From: Clostridiales bacterium
Lineage (GTDB): Bacteria; Bacillota; Clostridia; Christensenellales; Christensenellaceae
Length of the DNA stretch: 24,554 bases
Assembly: GCA_019420265.1 (NCBI GenBank)
Contig: JAHZHM010000276.1
Span: 1-24,554 of the forward strand
Direction of reading: 5' to 3'
In this document: piece after piece, positions 13,824-22,372 of the stretch
Numbering within the stretch: the stretch's first letter is position 1
Layout: each line of letters begins with the position of its first letter
Translations under genes and position numbers: made by a program
The notes under the pieces: generated by a model
Seen by the model: the letters and a program-made list of their open reading frames with translations, nothing else
Told to the model about the DNA's origin: nothing
Database searches by the model: none

Positions 13824-13858
13824 AAAGTAAAAACTCCTTTTTCCTTTTTTCTCTCTAT

Positions 13859-13887
13859 ATCCTACTGCGCTTCGGGGAAAAAATCAA
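13859..13887 (-). promoter_or_regulatory. Candidate promoter of membrane protein C
   Basis: On the minus strand TTGATT (13887-13882) and TAGGAT (13864-13859) have a 17-bp spacer, 36 bp before the start codon. Each box matches consensus at four of six positions. Confidence 0.35.
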
Positions 13888-13915
13888 TCGAAATCTGGCA
13901 GCTGGAACAAAAAAA

Positions 13916-15280
13916 TTACATTTCCTGTAAACTGCGCTCCAGCCGGTCTGCAAACTGCTTTTCCAGCCCCAAATCCCAAAGCAGGCTGCTGGCGACGTAT
14001 TTATCCCGAATCTCCCGGGTGCCCAGAAACGCCTCCCGAGTCTGTGCGGGGGAAAAGCCCAGGTCTGCGGGCATCATGGGCATCTCGGCTTTTTTCATCA
14101 GGCTGTAAATTTGCTCATACGGCGGAATCTCCTCCCGGATGATCTGCAAAATCTCCGGCCAGCAGGCGAGAATGCGCTTCAGCCGCTCGGCATGCCGGGC
14201 AGGGTCGTTCTTTTTCAGGCGATGCTCAACGGCGATAATCTCAGGCGCGGCAGAGCCGAAATACTGCGGCATCTCCGCCTCCCATTGCGCCTGGGAAAAC
14301 TCGCGCATGTGCGCCTCGGCCAGCTCCCGGCTGGGCGTGAGCTCTGCAATCCATTCATAAAGGCGCGCGGCCAGCAGCGTCCCAACGCCCACCTGAATGC
14401 CGTGCAAATCGCTCTGCTCGTCCCGCTCAAACGCCCGCATTTCCCACATGTGCGAGAAATAATGCTCGATGCCGGATGCCGGCCGGGAGACCCCTGCCAG
14501 CCCCATGGCGATGCCGGATAAAATCAGCGCCTCGGCCACATTCCGCACGGCCTCCTGGTCCCGCGCCAGCAGCCTGTCCGCCTGGGCCACGGTATTTTTG
14601 AGCGAAGTGCGCACCATCTGGGCAATCTCGGGGCAGTAGTATTCTCCGGTAACCAGGTGCGCAATGCGCCATTCGCAGATGGAGATGTATTTGGCCAGCG
14701 CGTCGCCCAGCCCGGCCTGCAGCATGCGCATGGGCGCGGCGGCCATGATTTCGGTATCCGCGATGACGCCAATCGGGCAGGGGCAGGATAGGCTGACTTT
14801 CACACCCCCCACCACCATCGAGCCGGAGCCCGAAGCGAAGCCATCCATGCTGGGCGCCGTGGCCACCATGATGCTGCGCTTGCCCGTGGCCGCGGCCAGC
14901 ATCTTGCCTAAATCGTTGATGACGCCGCCCCCAATGGCCAAAATGCAGTCGCAGGAGGCGTCGAACTGCATGCAGAGCTGCCCCAGCGCCGCCTCATCCG
15001 GCTCGGGCTTGCTCTCCCGCAGCTGCAAATAGCGGTAGGAAATGCCGGCCGCATCCAGCAGCGCCAGCGCCCGCTGGCCGGCCGCGGCGTAGGTATTGGG
15101 GTCGCAAATGGCAAAGGGGCGCCGATAGCCCGCCTGCTGCAGCATTTCGGGCAGTTTCTCCAAAACGCCCGCCCCAAGCTCCAGATATTTTAACTGCGTC
15201 TCGTGCTGCTTGCCGCAGGGGCAATCCGAAATCCGGCTCAAAGCCAGCAGCTGGGCAGTGCTCAGTTCTGCAAGGTGCAT
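13916..15280 (-). CDS. sn-glycerol-1-phosphate dehydrogenase (AraM/EgsA-like)
   Basis: This family reduces dihydroxyacetone phosphate to sn-glycerol-1-phosphate with NAD(P)H, the archaeal-type glycerol stereoisomer. In Bacillus the homologue AraM makes G1P for a lipid precursor. The 454-residue protein shows GGGVINDLGKM (117-127), the substrate region APSMDGFASGSGSM (142-155), and metal ligands Asp193 (AGLGDALAKY), His273 (SGIEHYFSHMWE) and His293 (DLHGIQVGVGT). This fits G1P dehydrogenase better than glycerol dehydrogenase. No G1P-using prenyltransferase (PcrB/GGGPS type) is in the window, so the end product is unknown. GGAG precedes the ATG at 15280, and a promoter lies at 15310-15338. Confidence 0.88.
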   Translation of the reverse strand: MHLAELSTAQLLALSRISDCPCGKQHETQLKYLELGAGVLEKLPEMLQQAGYRRPFAICDPNTYAAAGQRALALLDAAGISYRYLQLRESKPEPDEAALGQLCMQFDASCDCILAIGGGVINDLGKMLAAATGKRSIMVATAPSMDGFASGSGSMVVGGVKVSLSCPCPIGVIADTEIMAAAPMRMLQAGLGDALAKYISICEWRIAHLVTGEYYCPEIAQMVRTSLKNTVAQADRLLARDQEAVRNVAEALILSGIAMGLAGVSRPASGIEHYFSHMWEMRAFERDEQSDLHGIQVGVGTLLAARLYEWIAELTPSRELAEAHMREFSQAQWEAEMPQYFGSAAPEIIAVEHRLKKNDPARHAERLKRILACWPEILQIIREEIPPYEQIYSLMKKAEMPMMPADLGFSPAQTREAFLGTREIRDKYVASSLLWDLGLEKQFADRLERSLQEM

Positions 15281-15309
15281 ATGTTTTCTCCTTTTTTGTT
15301 TCTTCGTTT

Positions 15310-15338
15310 AGTATACTTTGCTTTTTTTCACAGAACAA
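15310..15338 (-). promoter_or_regulatory. Promoter of the glycerol-1-phosphate dehydrogenase gene
   Basis: On the minus strand TTGTTC (15338-15333) and TATACT (15315-15310) are spaced 17 bp apart, 30 bp upstream of the start codon. Confidence 0.6.
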
Positions 15339-15388
15339 GGATTTTGCGAAAAAACGGAGAAGTTTTTATAAAGCCGCGCGAAGATGCA

Positions 15389-15409
15389 CCGCCTCCCGGA
15401 GGCGGTTTT
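15389..15409 (+). terminator. Terminator-like hairpin upstream of the Nif3-like gene
   Basis: CCGCCTC (15389-15395) and GAGGCGG (15399-15405) enclose a 3-nt loop and are followed by TTTT. No plus-strand gene ends nearby, so it may attenuate the Nif3-like transcript. It could equally be a relic hairpin in the 234-bp gap between the two divergent genes. Confidence 0.4.
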
Positions 15410-15514
15410 GGCGGGGTGTGCGGGAAAAAAGCCCCTGCCGTCCTATGCAAAGCAAAATAGAGCTGTGCGCCGCCCGGCAGGGCGCGCGGAAAAACTGCCT
15501 GGGGAGGGAAACAT

Positions 15515-16285
15515 ATGAAAGCAAGGGAATTGATGGAGGCCCTTTTGGGCTGGTCTGAGGAGAAAATCCCCAATACCGTGGACACCTGCAAAGCGGGCGA
15601 CCCGGAGCGGGAAGTGAAAAAGGTGGGCACCTGCTTTATCGCCACGCCCGAAGTCATCCAAAACGCCGCGGCCTGGGGCGCGGATCTGCTCATCACCCAC
15701 GAGCCGACCTACTACGAGCACCACGACAATCTGGCCGGCCGGGAGAGCGACCCAGTCGTTTTGGCCAAGCAGCGCCTCATCGCACAGAGCGGCATGACCA
15801 TCTGGCGCTTTCACGACCATCTGCATGGCCGCCTGCCGGATGGCATCATCGAAGGAGAGTTAAATAAGCTGGGCTGGCAGGGGGATTACGACGGCCGCTT
15901 TTATTTCACGCTGGCCCAGAAGCAAACGCCCCGGCAGATTATGGCGCAGCTTCAGGAAAAATGGGGCATTTCGCATATCCGCATGGTGGGCGCGGCGGAT
16001 ATGCCCATCTCCAAAATTTCCCTGCTCATCGGCTGCCCGGGCGAGCAGATGATGATGCAGGCGCTCACGGGCGAGACCGAGCTGCTCATCGGCGGCGAAG
16101 TCTGCGAATGGATGTGCGGCGAATATGCCAGAGATGCCGCCCAGATGGGCTTTGCCAAAGCCATTCTCATCTGCGGGCATGCGGGCAGCGAGCGCGCAGG
16201 GATGGAGCATGTGCGGGATCTCATCGAGAAAGCGTATCCGGATCTGGCCTGCATGTATTTCGAGTGCGGCGAGGTCTATGAATAA
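15515..16285 (+). CDS. Nif3-like dinuclear metal-centre protein
   Basis: The 256-residue protein belongs to the Nif3/YqfO family of hexameric proteins with a two-metal centre. The exact reaction is not settled for the family (GTP cyclohydrolase I-like and other roles have been proposed). Candidate metal ligands are His62 (LITHEPTYY), His100, His102 and His104 (RFHDHLHG), and His222 with Glu226 (CGHAGSERAGM). The HEP form differs from the more common HHP in this position. The length is the short form, without the inserted PII-like domain. GGGAGGG precedes the ATG. It is divergent from the G1P dehydrogenase and stands alone. Confidence 0.8.
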   Translation: MKARELMEALLGWSEEKIPNTVDTCKAGDPEREVKKVGTCFIATPEVIQNAAAWGADLLITHEPTYYEHHDNLAGRESDPVVLAKQRLIAQSGMTIWRFHDHLHGRLPDGIIEGELNKLGWQGDYDGRFYFTLAQKQTPRQIMAQLQEKWGISHIRMVGAADMPISKISLLIGCPGEQMMMQALTGETELLIGGEVCEWMCGEYARDAAQMGFAKAILICGHAGSERAGMEHVRDLIEKAYPDLACMYFECGEVYE

Positions 16286-16594
16286 AGCGCTGGGCCCTTC
16301 GCCCGGAGAGAACGGATGTGCCGCGCTGTCCCATTGATGCTGTGCCGACAAAACCGGCTCCGCTGGCGGCGTCCGCGTTCCAGCCTGTTCACCCGGCAGA
16401 CGCGCGCGGCTGGCAAATTTTGCCGCAGAAAAACTGCGGTGGGGCAGCCCCAAAAAGCCGCTTCGGAAAACCCGCAGGAAATTCTCGGAAATTTGCCCGC
16501 AAGCTCTGCTGTGCGAAAACGCGGGAGCGCCTTTCTGTGGCAATTTCCCGTCATTTTGCGGCACATTACCACGCTACTGCGCTAGAGCATGTGC
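16286..16594. other. Gene-free stretch before the pfl promoter
   Basis: About 300 bp with no convincing ORF, RNA gene or repeat. The only structure noted is a GCCGCAG-AAAAA-CTGCGG hairpin near 16420-16440 and a short GGGC-CCTTC-GCCC hairpin just after the Nif3-like stop, neither with a T-tract. Confidence 0.5.
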
Positions 16595-16623
16595 TTGACA
16601 TTTGCACCGCCACATGCTATGGT
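16595..16623 (+). promoter_or_regulatory. Sigma-A promoter of the pflB leader
   Basis: TTGACA (16595-16600) and TATGGT (16618-16623) have an ideal 17-bp spacer. Transcription should start near 16630, about 40 nt before the riboswitch and 200 nt before pflB. Confidence 0.85.
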
Positions 16624-16669
16624 AGTCTTAGAAAAAATCCTGTGCTTTTTATAGAGAGCGCAGAGCAGA

Positions 16670-16748
16670 AGAACCTCCGTGACTGACGGTTTCGGGTGGA
16701 ATACCACCGGGGAGCGGAGGGGATTTTTAGGCCGACCGTCTGGGCAGC
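16670..16748 (+). promoter_or_regulatory. ZTP (pfl-motif) riboswitch
   Basis: This leader has the conserved blocks of the ZTP/ZMP-sensing pfl RNA. CCTCCG (16674-16679) pairs with CGGAGG (16715-16720), enclosing CGTGACTGACGG and GTGGAATACCACCGGGGAGC. A variable linker is followed by the 3' domain GCCGACCGTCTGGGC (16731-16745). GACGG in the 5' domain can pair with CCGTC in the 3' domain, the family's pseudoknot. The family binds the purine intermediates ZTP and ZMP, which accumulate when 10-formyl-THF is short, and turns expression on. The 3' domain runs into a terminator, giving a transcriptional on-switch for pflB, a formate source for one-carbon metabolism. Confidence 0.93.
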
Positions 16749-16772
16749 ATCGATTTGGGTGCTGCCCTTTTT
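16742..16772 (+). terminator. Riboswitch-controlled intrinsic terminator
   Basis: GGGCAGCA (16742-16749) and TGCTGCCC (16760-16767) form an 8-bp stem followed by TTTTT. Its 5' arm overlaps the GGGC that ends the riboswitch consensus, so ligand-bound aptamer and terminator compete. Confidence 0.92.
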
Positions 16773-16832
16773 GATATTTGCAACTAGCCCGTAGGCCGGC
16801 GCGGCCGGGCGGGGAAGAAAGGAGCGCAGAAA

Positions 16833-19067
16833 ATGCAGGAAAATGCTTGGAGAGGATTTGCCGGGGGAGAATGGCAAAATAGCATCAATGTCCGGGATTT
16901 TATCCAGAAAAACTATCAGCCCTATCTGGGAGACGCCAGCTTTCTGGCCGGGCCCACGGCGCGCACGCGCCAGGTGCTGGAAAAGGTGCAGGGGCTTTTG
17001 AAGGAAGAGATCGCCCGGGGCGGCGTCTATGATGTGGATACCAAAACCGTCATCACGCCCACGGCCTTTGGCCCGGGATATGTGGACGAGCAGCGGGATA
17101 TCATCCTGGGGCTTCAGACGGATGCGCCCCTGAAGCGCGCCTGCAACCCCTTTGGCGGGATGCGCATGGTGCGGGAGGCCTGCGCGGCCTATGGCTATCA
17201 GGTCTCGGAGGAGATCGAGAAAGCCTTCGAGCACCATAAGACGCATAACGACGGCGTTTTTGCCGCATACACCCCGGAAATCAAGCAGGCGCGGCACTGC
17301 GGGCTGATCACCGGCCTGCCCGATGCCTATGGCCGCGGCCGCATCATTGGGGACTACCGGCGCGTGGCGCTGTATGGCATCGATGCCCTGATGGAGCAGA
17401 AAAAGCAGGATAAGCTGGCGCTGGCGCAGAGCGATATGCTGGGGGAGAATATTCGGGAAATCGAGGAGATCTCGGATCAGATCGCGGCGCTGGCGGATAT
17501 GAAGAAGATGGCGGCGGCGTATGGCGTGGATATCTCCCTGCCCGCAGAAAACGCCAAGCAGGCCGTGCAGTGGCTATATTTCGGCTATCTGGCGGCCATC
17601 AAGGAGCAGAATGGCGCAGCCATGAGCCTGGGGCGCGTCTCTACGTTCCTGGATATCTATTTCGAGCGGGATCTGGCCGAGGGCACGCTCAGCGAAGCGC
17701 AGGCCCAGGAGATCATGGATGATTTCGTGCTCAAGCTGCGCCTGGCGCGGCACCTGCGCACCCCCAGCTACAACACGCTGTTTGGCGGCGACCCCATGTG
17801 GATCACCGAGTCCGTCGGCGGCATGGGGGAGGATGGCCGCCCGCTGGTGACCAAAAACTGTTTCCGCATGCTGCATACGCTCTATAACCTGGGGCCCGCG
17901 CCCGAGCCCAACCTGACTGTGCTCTGGAGCGAGGCGCTGCCCGAAAACTGGAAGAAATTCGCGGCCAAAGTCTCCTGCGATACGGATGCCATCCAGTATG
18001 AGAATGACGACGTCATGCGCCCGGTCTATGGAGACGACTACGCCATCGCCTGCTGCGTCTCGGCCATGCAGGTGGGCAAACAGATGCAGTTTTTCGGCGC
18101 CCGGGCAAACCTGGCAAAACTGCTGCTCATGAGCCTGAACGGCGGCAGAGACGAGAAGAAAAACGAGCAGGTGGGCCCGGCGCACGAGCCCTACAGCGGC
18201 GAATACCTGGAATACGATAAAGTGCTGGAGCTGATGGATTTCTACCGCCCCTGGCTGGCAAAGACGTACGTCAGCGCCATGAACATCATCCACTATATGC
18301 ACGACAAATACGCCTATGAAAAGAGCCAGATGGCGCTGCACGACAGCCAGGTGCACCGCTTCATGGCCTTTGGCATTGCAGGCATGAGCGTTCTGGCCGA
18401 TTCGCTTTCGGCCATCAAATACGCCCGGGTGCGCTGCATCCGGGATGCGCAGACCGGCCTCATCACGGATTTCGAGATCGAGGGAAGCTATCCCGCCTTT
18501 GGCAACGACGACGACCGTGTGGATGCCATCGCCTGCGAGCAGGTGGAGCAATTCTTCGCCGAGCTGAAGAAACACCCCTGCTACCGCGGCGCAGAGCACA
18601 CGCTCTCGATTCTGACGATCACCAGCAACGTCATGTACGGCAAGAAAACCGGCTCAACCCCGGATGGCAGAAAGGCCGGCGAGCCCTTTGCCCCCGGCGC
18701 AAACCCCATGGCCGGCCGGGAAAAAAACGGCGCGCTGGCCGCGCTCAACTCGGTGGCCAAACTGCGCTATGATGTCTGCAAAGACGGCATTTCCAACACC
18801 TTCTCCATCGTCCCGGCGGCGCTGGGCAAAACCGAGGGCGAGCAGGTGGCCAATCTGGTGGCCATGCTGGATGGCTATTTCACCCAGGGCGCGCACCATA
18901 TCAATGTCAACGTCCTAAACCGGGAAACGCTGATGGATGCCTACGACCACCCCGAGCTCTATCCCACGCTGACCATCCGCGTCTCGGGCTATGCGGTCAA
19001 CTTCGTCCGCCTCTCCCGGGAGCAGCAGAGAGAGGTCATCAGCCGCACGTTCCACCAGGTGGTTTAG
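16833..19067 (+). CDS. pflB: Formate acetyltransferase (pyruvate formate-lyase)
   Basis: PflB is a cytoplasmic glycyl-radical enzyme converting pyruvate and CoA to acetyl-CoA and formate. The 744-residue protein carries the paired catalytic Cys407-Cys408 in [13 protein letters not shown] and the radical Gly719 in [10 protein letters not shown] near the C-terminus. The two adjacent cysteines and the RVSGYAV loop mark true PFL rather than glycerol or choline lyases of the same superfamily. Length and spacing agree with E. coli PflB. GAAAGGAG precedes ATG 16833. It is expressed from the 16595 promoter through the ZTP riboswitch. The activase gene follows after a 191-bp repeat-filled gap, unusually long for this pair. 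Confidence 0.96.
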   Translation: MQENAWRGFAGGEWQNSINVRDFIQKNYQPYLGDASFLAGPTARTRQVLEKVQGLLKEEIARGGVYDVDTKTVITPTAFGPGYVDEQRDIILGLQTDAPLKRACNPFGGMRMVREACAAYGYQVSEEIEKAFEHHKTHNDGVFAAYTPEIKQARHCGLITGLPDAYGRGRIIGDYRRVALYGIDALMEQKKQDKLALAQSDMLGENIREIEEISDQIAALADMKKMAAAYGVDISLPAENAKQAVQWLYFGYLAAIKEQNGAAMSLGRVSTFLDIYFERDLAEGTLSEAQAQEIMDDFVLKLRLARHLRTPSYNTLFGGDPMWITESVGGMGEDGRPLVTKNCFRMLHTLYNLGPAPEPNLTVLWSEALPENWKKFAAKVSCDTDAIQYENDDVMRPVYGDDYAIACCVSAMQVGKQMQFFGARANLAKLLLMSLNGGRDEKKNEQVGPAHEPYSGEYLEYDKVLELMDFYRPWLAKTYVSAMNIIHYMHDKYAYEKSQMALHDSQVHRFMAFGIAGMSVLADSLSAIKYARVRCIRDAQTGLITDFEIEGSYPAFGNDDDRVDAIACEQVEQFFAELKKHPCYRGAEHTLSILTITSNVMYGKKTGSTPDGRKAGEPFAPGANPMAGREKNGALAALNSVAKLRYDVCKDGISNTFSIVPAALGKTEGEQVANLVAMLDGYFTQGAHHINVNVLNRETLMDAYDHPELYPTLTIRVSGYAVNFVRLSREQQREVISRTFHQVV

Positions 19068-19090
19068 GCAAGGAAAGAGCAAGGAGGCCC

Positions 19091-19150
19091 AAGGTCAAGG
19101 GCCGCTCTTAAACATGGGGGCAAAGCCCCCATACCCCCTTTTATTTATCA
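19091..19150 (-). repeat. Dispersed hairpin repeat, family H, copy 2 (inverted)
   Basis: AAGGTCAAGGGCC, a short spacer, AACATGGGGGC-AAA-GCCCCCAT (hairpin arms 19114-19121 and 19125-19132), then ACCCCC and TTTTATTTAT. It is the reverse complement of the arrangement at 22099 and 22421. On the plus strand the trailing T-rich stretch makes it a plausible terminator after pflB. Confidence 0.75.
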
Positions 19151-19170
19151 TAGAAGTTTTTGGGGTTTTA

Positions 19171-19221
19171 AGGGGTATTTTTTCAAAAATACCCCTAAGC
19201 CCTTGACCTTAGTCCTTAATC
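19171..19221. repeat. Second hairpin and CCCTTGACCTT repeats between pflB and pflA
   Basis: AGGGGTATTTTT (19171-19182) and AAAAATACCCCT (19185-19196) form a perfect 12-bp stem. CCCTTGACCTT then occurs twice in quick succession, in inverse orientation to AAGGTCAAGGG at 19091. The whole 19091-19221 segment is thus a nested inverted repeat lying inside the pfl operon. Confidence 0.7.
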
Positions 19222-19258
19222 CCTTGACCTTAATCCCCCCATCGAAAGGAGCGGTGCC

Positions 19259-19981
19259 ATGCGGGAAGAAAAGCAAACTATCGGCTATGTGCATTCCTTT
19301 GAGTCCCTGGGCGCGGTGGATGGGCCGGGGCTGCGGTTTGTGGTGTTTTTGCAGGGGTGCCCGCTGCGGTGCGCCTATTGCCACAACCCGGATACCTGGG
19401 AATTTAGCCAAAATCAGCCCTATACGCCGGAGCAGGTCGCCCAAAAAGCCCTGCGGTATGCCTCCTATTGGAAGGGGGGCGGCGGGGTAACGCTGTCGGG
19501 CGGCGAGCCGCTCATGCAGCCGAGCTTTTGCGCAGAGCTGTTCCGCCTGCTGCGGGAGCAGGGCGTGCATACCGCGCTGGATACCTCCTGCATGGGCGCG
19601 CTTTCGGATGCCCGGGCCGTGCTTGGGCAGACCAGCCTGGTGCTGGCGGATGTCAAATTCCTCTCGGAAGCGGATTACAGGAAGCATACCGGCGGCAGCT
19701 TTGCGCAGGTGCAGGCGTTTTTGCGGCTGGCCGAAGAGATGGGCGTGCCCGTCTGGGTGCGGCATGTGGTCGTCCCCGGCCTGACGGATGCCCCAGAGCA
19801 CATCCGCGCCCTGGGCGAGTTTGTGCGCGGGTTTGAAAATGTGCAGAAAATCGAGCTTTTGCCCTTCCGCAAGCTCTGCCTGCCCAAATACGAACAGATG
19901 CGCATTCCCTTCCCCCTGCGGGATACCCCAGAGGCCAGCGAGCAGGGCGTGGCACAGCTGCAAAAACTGCTGGAGCAATGA
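19259..19981 (+). CDS. pflA: Pyruvate formate-lyase activating enzyme (radical SAM)
   Basis: PflA uses S-adenosylmethionine and a [4Fe-4S] cluster to place the glycyl radical on PflB. The 240-residue protein begins IGYVHSFESLGAVDGPGLRFVVFLQGC, typical of PflA. It has the radical-SAM cysteines 34, 38 and 41 in GCPLRCAYC, followed by HNPDTW, and the SAM-binding VTLSGGEPLMQ. The single-cluster short form with the DGPG start separates it from the longer ferredoxin-bearing activases of glycerol-dehydratase-type enzymes. AAAGGAG precedes ATG 19259. The next gene overlaps its stop by 4 bp (ATGA). Two hairpins upstream should cut read-through from pflB, which may hold activase at a lower level. Confidence 0.95.
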   Translation: MREEKQTIGYVHSFESLGAVDGPGLRFVVFLQGCPLRCAYCHNPDTWEFSQNQPYTPEQVAQKALRYASYWKGGGGVTLSGGEPLMQPSFCAELFRLLREQGVHTALDTSCMGALSDARAVLGQTSLVLADVKFLSEADYRKHTGGSFAQVQAFLRLAEEMGVPVWVRHVVVPGLTDAPEHIRALGEFVRGFENVQKIELLPFRKLCLPKYEQMRIPFPLRDTPEASEQGVAQLQKLLEQ

Positions 19982-20544
19982 GAAAAATGGAGAAGAATCA
20001 GAAGAGAATAGAGACCGAGCGCCTGATTTTACGGCCGCTGACCCTGGAAGATGCGAGCGCGGTGTTTGAATGGGCGGGCGACCCGCTTGTAAACAAATAT
20101 ATGCCGTATCCCTTGCATAAAAGCGTCGCTCAGGCAGAGGAGTGGATCCGTTCCCTGGGAGAGAAAAATGAATTTTGCTTTTGCCTCAAAAACTCGGGGA
20201 AAGTCATGGGCGCGGGCTCTGTCGTGTATGACGAGCAATACGCCGCCTATGAGCTTGGGTATAACCTGAACCGGGCTTACTGGGGCCAGGGATACGCAAC
20301 CGAAGCCGCGCGGGCGCTGATTGGGTGGGCGCATCAAACGCTGGGCGCGCGTGATTTTTTTGCCCGCCATGCAAATGCCAATGGGGCCTCTGGAAATGTG
20401 CTGAAAAAGTGCGGCTTTCAGTTCCAATGCTATGGGCAGTATGCAAGATATGATGGGAGCATGTTCGAGGCATCCTACTATACGCTGCATCTGGGCGAGC
20501 TGCCCGAAGTATCATCACGAAAAAATGGTGCCCGCCATCTATAA
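19978..20544 (+). CDS. GNAT N-acetyltransferase (RimJ/RimL-like)
   Basis: The 188-residue protein has the RimJ/RimL-type GNAT signature: IETERLILRPLTLEDASAVF (11-30), then YELGYNLNRAYWGQGYATEAARALIGWA, which contains the acetyl-CoA loop, and the late block NGASGNVLKKCGF. The acceptor could be a ribosomal protein N-terminus or a small molecule; the sequence does not say. ATG 19978 overlaps the pflA stop (ATGA). A second in-frame ATG at 19987 is also possible. Its tie to pflA may be only transcriptional. The last ~13 residues (SSRKNGARHL) look like unselected tail. A bidirectional terminator follows at 20621. Confidence 0.88.
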   Translation: MRKMEKNQKRIETERLILRPLTLEDASAVFEWAGDPLVNKYMPYPLHKSVAQAEEWIRSLGEKNEFCFCLKNSGKVMGAGSVVYDEQYAAYELGYNLNRAYWGQGYATEAARALIGWAHQTLGARDFFARHANANGASGNVLKKCGFQFQCYGQYARYDGSMFEASYYTLHLGELPEVSSRKNGARHL

Positions 20545-20620
20545 AGACGGGCCTTTCGGTGTGAGTACCGCAATTTCCCGCCAAAAGACCAAAGGGCTGG
20601 CGCGCTTGAATGACAAAGAA

Positions 20621-20654
20621 AAAAGAAGAGAGATTTTGCATCTCTCTTCTTTTT
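20621..20654. terminator. Bidirectional terminator between convergent genes
   Basis: AAAAGAAGAGAGA (20621-20633) pairs perfectly with TCTCTCTTCTTTT (20641-20653) across TTTTGCA. T-runs exist on both strands. It separates the pflA-GNAT transcript from the minus-strand gene ending at 20683. Confidence 0.9.
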
Positions 20655-20682
20655 ATTGGTGCACAAATTAAGCCGCGGCAGG

Positions 20683-21576
20683 CTATCTCACCTTGCGCAG
20701 AGCGCGGTGGTAAACCGGCGCTCCCGGGGAAGGGGAGGAGACCTCCTGCAAAATGCCTTCCCGGACTAACTGCTCCAGGCGCAGTGCAAAAAATGCGTCG
20801 CATAGGCCCAGGCGGTATTTGCCCAGCAATTTCCCGATAAAATGCGCCGCAGAAAATTCCTCCGGCTCTGCTTCCAGCTCGCGCAGAATCAGAAAATCGT
20901 AAAAATCCTGCGGCACACTGACAGGCTGCCCGTTTAGCACGGCGCGCAGCGGCGCATTCTGTGCCCGCAGCTGCTGCCAGCAGGCCGCCATAGCCCGGCA
21001 AAGAGCCAGTGGAAGTTTTTGCCCCAGCTCTGCCATCCGGCTCCATTCCTGCGCGGGGCATTCCGCCCAGCCGCTGTATAAAACCGCCGTGCCATCGGGT
21101 TTTTGGCAAAAGGCAGGCAGCAGCACCAGAGCAATTTCCAGCTTTTCCGAAAGAATGGGCGCAAGCTGTTCCATCAGCCAGCAGAGCCCGCAGGCGTCGT
21201 CTGGCATGCCGCTGGCCCAAATGCGCAGCGCCTCGCCCTGTTTTGCCTGCGCCAGCAGCCTCTCCAAAGAGGCCCGGGCGGTTTTCAGCATTTGCCTTGC
21301 GGCCGCCTCCCCCTCTTTGGGGTATGCGCCCATCAAAGCCGCGATTGCCTGTTCCCGCAGAGGGCCGATGCCCGGCTCGTCTATCTCTCCAAAGCCCAGA
21401 TAGAGCGGAAAACTGCAAATATCCGCCCGGCTCTCTGCCAAAGCCGGCTGCCCTTGGCCCGCCATCTTAACTTCGCCCCCGGCAAATGCGGCCGCCTCGC
21501 CTTTGGCGTCCCTCTTTTTGCCAATAGCCGCTGCAAGCGCTCCGGCCGCGCCCTCGCTAAACACAATTTCCAACAT
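20683..21576 (-). CDS. DUF1835/DUF3658-type protein of unknown function
   Basis: The 297-residue protein starts MLEIVFSEGAAGALAAAIG. It later has FPLYLGFGEIDEPG (56-69) and the block GEALRIWASGMPDDACGLCWLMEQL (114-138). This matches the DUF1835 pattern found in many Firmicutes. The C-terminal part (about 180-295, with LRELEAEPEEFSAAHFIGKLLGKYRLGLCDAFFALRLEQLV) fits DUF3658. No function is established; the C-terminal region looks helix-rich and possibly nucleic-acid-binding (inference). Ribosome site GAGGGATGGGG precedes ATG 21576. It stands alone, convergent with the pfl operon, and shares the bidirectional terminator. Confidence 0.78.
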   Translation of the reverse strand: MLEIVFSEGAAGALAAAIGKKRDAKGEAAAFAGGEVKMAGQGQPALAESRADICSFPLYLGFGEIDEPGIGPLREQAIAALMGAYPKEGEAAARQMLKTARASLERLLAQAKQGEALRIWASGMPDDACGLCWLMEQLAPILSEKLEIALVLLPAFCQKPDGTAVLYSGWAECPAQEWSRMAELGQKLPLALCRAMAACWQQLRAQNAPLRAVLNGQPVSVPQDFYDFLILRELEAEPEEFSAAHFIGKLLGKYRLGLCDAFFALRLEQLVREGILQEVSSPSPGAPVYHRALRKVR

Positions 21577-21879
21577 GCCCCATCCCTCTTTTCAAAAGCG
21601 TCCCCGTTTTTCTATATATCCTCATATCCTCTTCTGCGCCTTTTCGCGCTTTTGATGACACACTGCCTTTCGGGCCAAGCGCTCTTGGAATCTTTGCTTT
21701 GCGCCCGGCATACCGCTAGCCGCCAGCGCATCCGCTTTCTGCCTCATCCATTTCCAGCCCAGCCCTTTTGCGCGATGTTCCCGCCGACAGGGAGATTGCG
21801 GCTTTTCCCGTCACGCGCCCGAAAATTCCGCGCGCGGGCCGCCCATTCGGCACTCCCGCATCTTCTTTCGCATCATTTT

Positions 21880-22079
21880 CTTGCTCTTCTGTGCCGCTCC
21901 TTGCGCCCCGCGCCGCTTTCTTGTCCCTCTCACGCCGCTCTTTGTGCCCACCGCCGCTTCTTGCCCTTCCGCGCTATCCTTTGCGTCCAGCGCCGCTTTC
22001 TTGTCCTCACACACCGCTCTTTGCGTTTCACGCCATTTTCTTGCTTTTCTGTGCCGTTCTTTGCGCCCACCGCACGAAC
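21880..22079. repeat. Tandem array of ten ~20-bp units
   Basis: Ten consecutive units of 19-21 bp fit YTTGYSYYYNCRCGCCGYTY, for example CTTGCGCCCCGCGCCGCTTT (21900), TTTGCGTCCAGCGCCGCTTT (21980) and CTTGTCCTCACACACCGCTC (22000). CTTG- and TTTG-starting units tend to alternate, giving a 40-bp higher-order period. Units are conserved at the base level although 20 is not a multiple of 3, so reading frame rotates and coding is unlikely. A shorter block of about four units lies at 22322-22401. Confidence 0.85.
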
Positions 22080-22204
22080 TCTCTCCCCACACTACCTCAT
22101 TATAATAGTAGTGGGGTATGGGGCTCTGCCCCATGTTCACCATTGGCCCTTGACCTTCCCGCACTGTCCGTTCTGCGCCGCAAGCCGGGTCGCGCCGCGC
22201 CTTT
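22051..22204 (+). repeat. ~155-bp duplication, copy A (contains hairpin repeat H, copy 3)
   Basis: From GTGCCGTTCTTTGCGCCC to GGTCGCGCCGCGCCTTT the sequence is nearly the same as 22373-22527. It includes CCGCACGAACTCTCT, TATAATAGTA, the hairpin ATGGGGC-TCT-GCCCCAT (22118-22134), TTCACCATTGGCCCTTGACC and CGCGCCGCGCC. The offset between copies is 322-323 bp. Confidence 0.9.
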
Positions 22205-22372
22205 CCTTGCTCTTCGGGATCGCTCGTTGTGCCAGCCCGGGAGCCTTCTTCGCTCGCTCTGCGCCACTCTTTCGGCGCCCTTCAAGCTTTTTTGCGCCAT
22301 TCTTACAGCCCCGGGTTTTCTCTTGCCCTCTCGTGTCGCCCTTTGCGCCCGTGCCGCTTTCTTGTCCCTCCC

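Noticed and set aside
16833..19067. Glycerol or choline lyase-type glycyl radical enzyme
   Set aside because: The adjacent Cys-Cys pair, the RVSGYAV loop and the short single-cluster activase fit true pyruvate formate-lyase.
21880..22079. CRISPR array
   Set aside because: Units follow each other without spacers and are too short and divergent. No cas genes are in the window.
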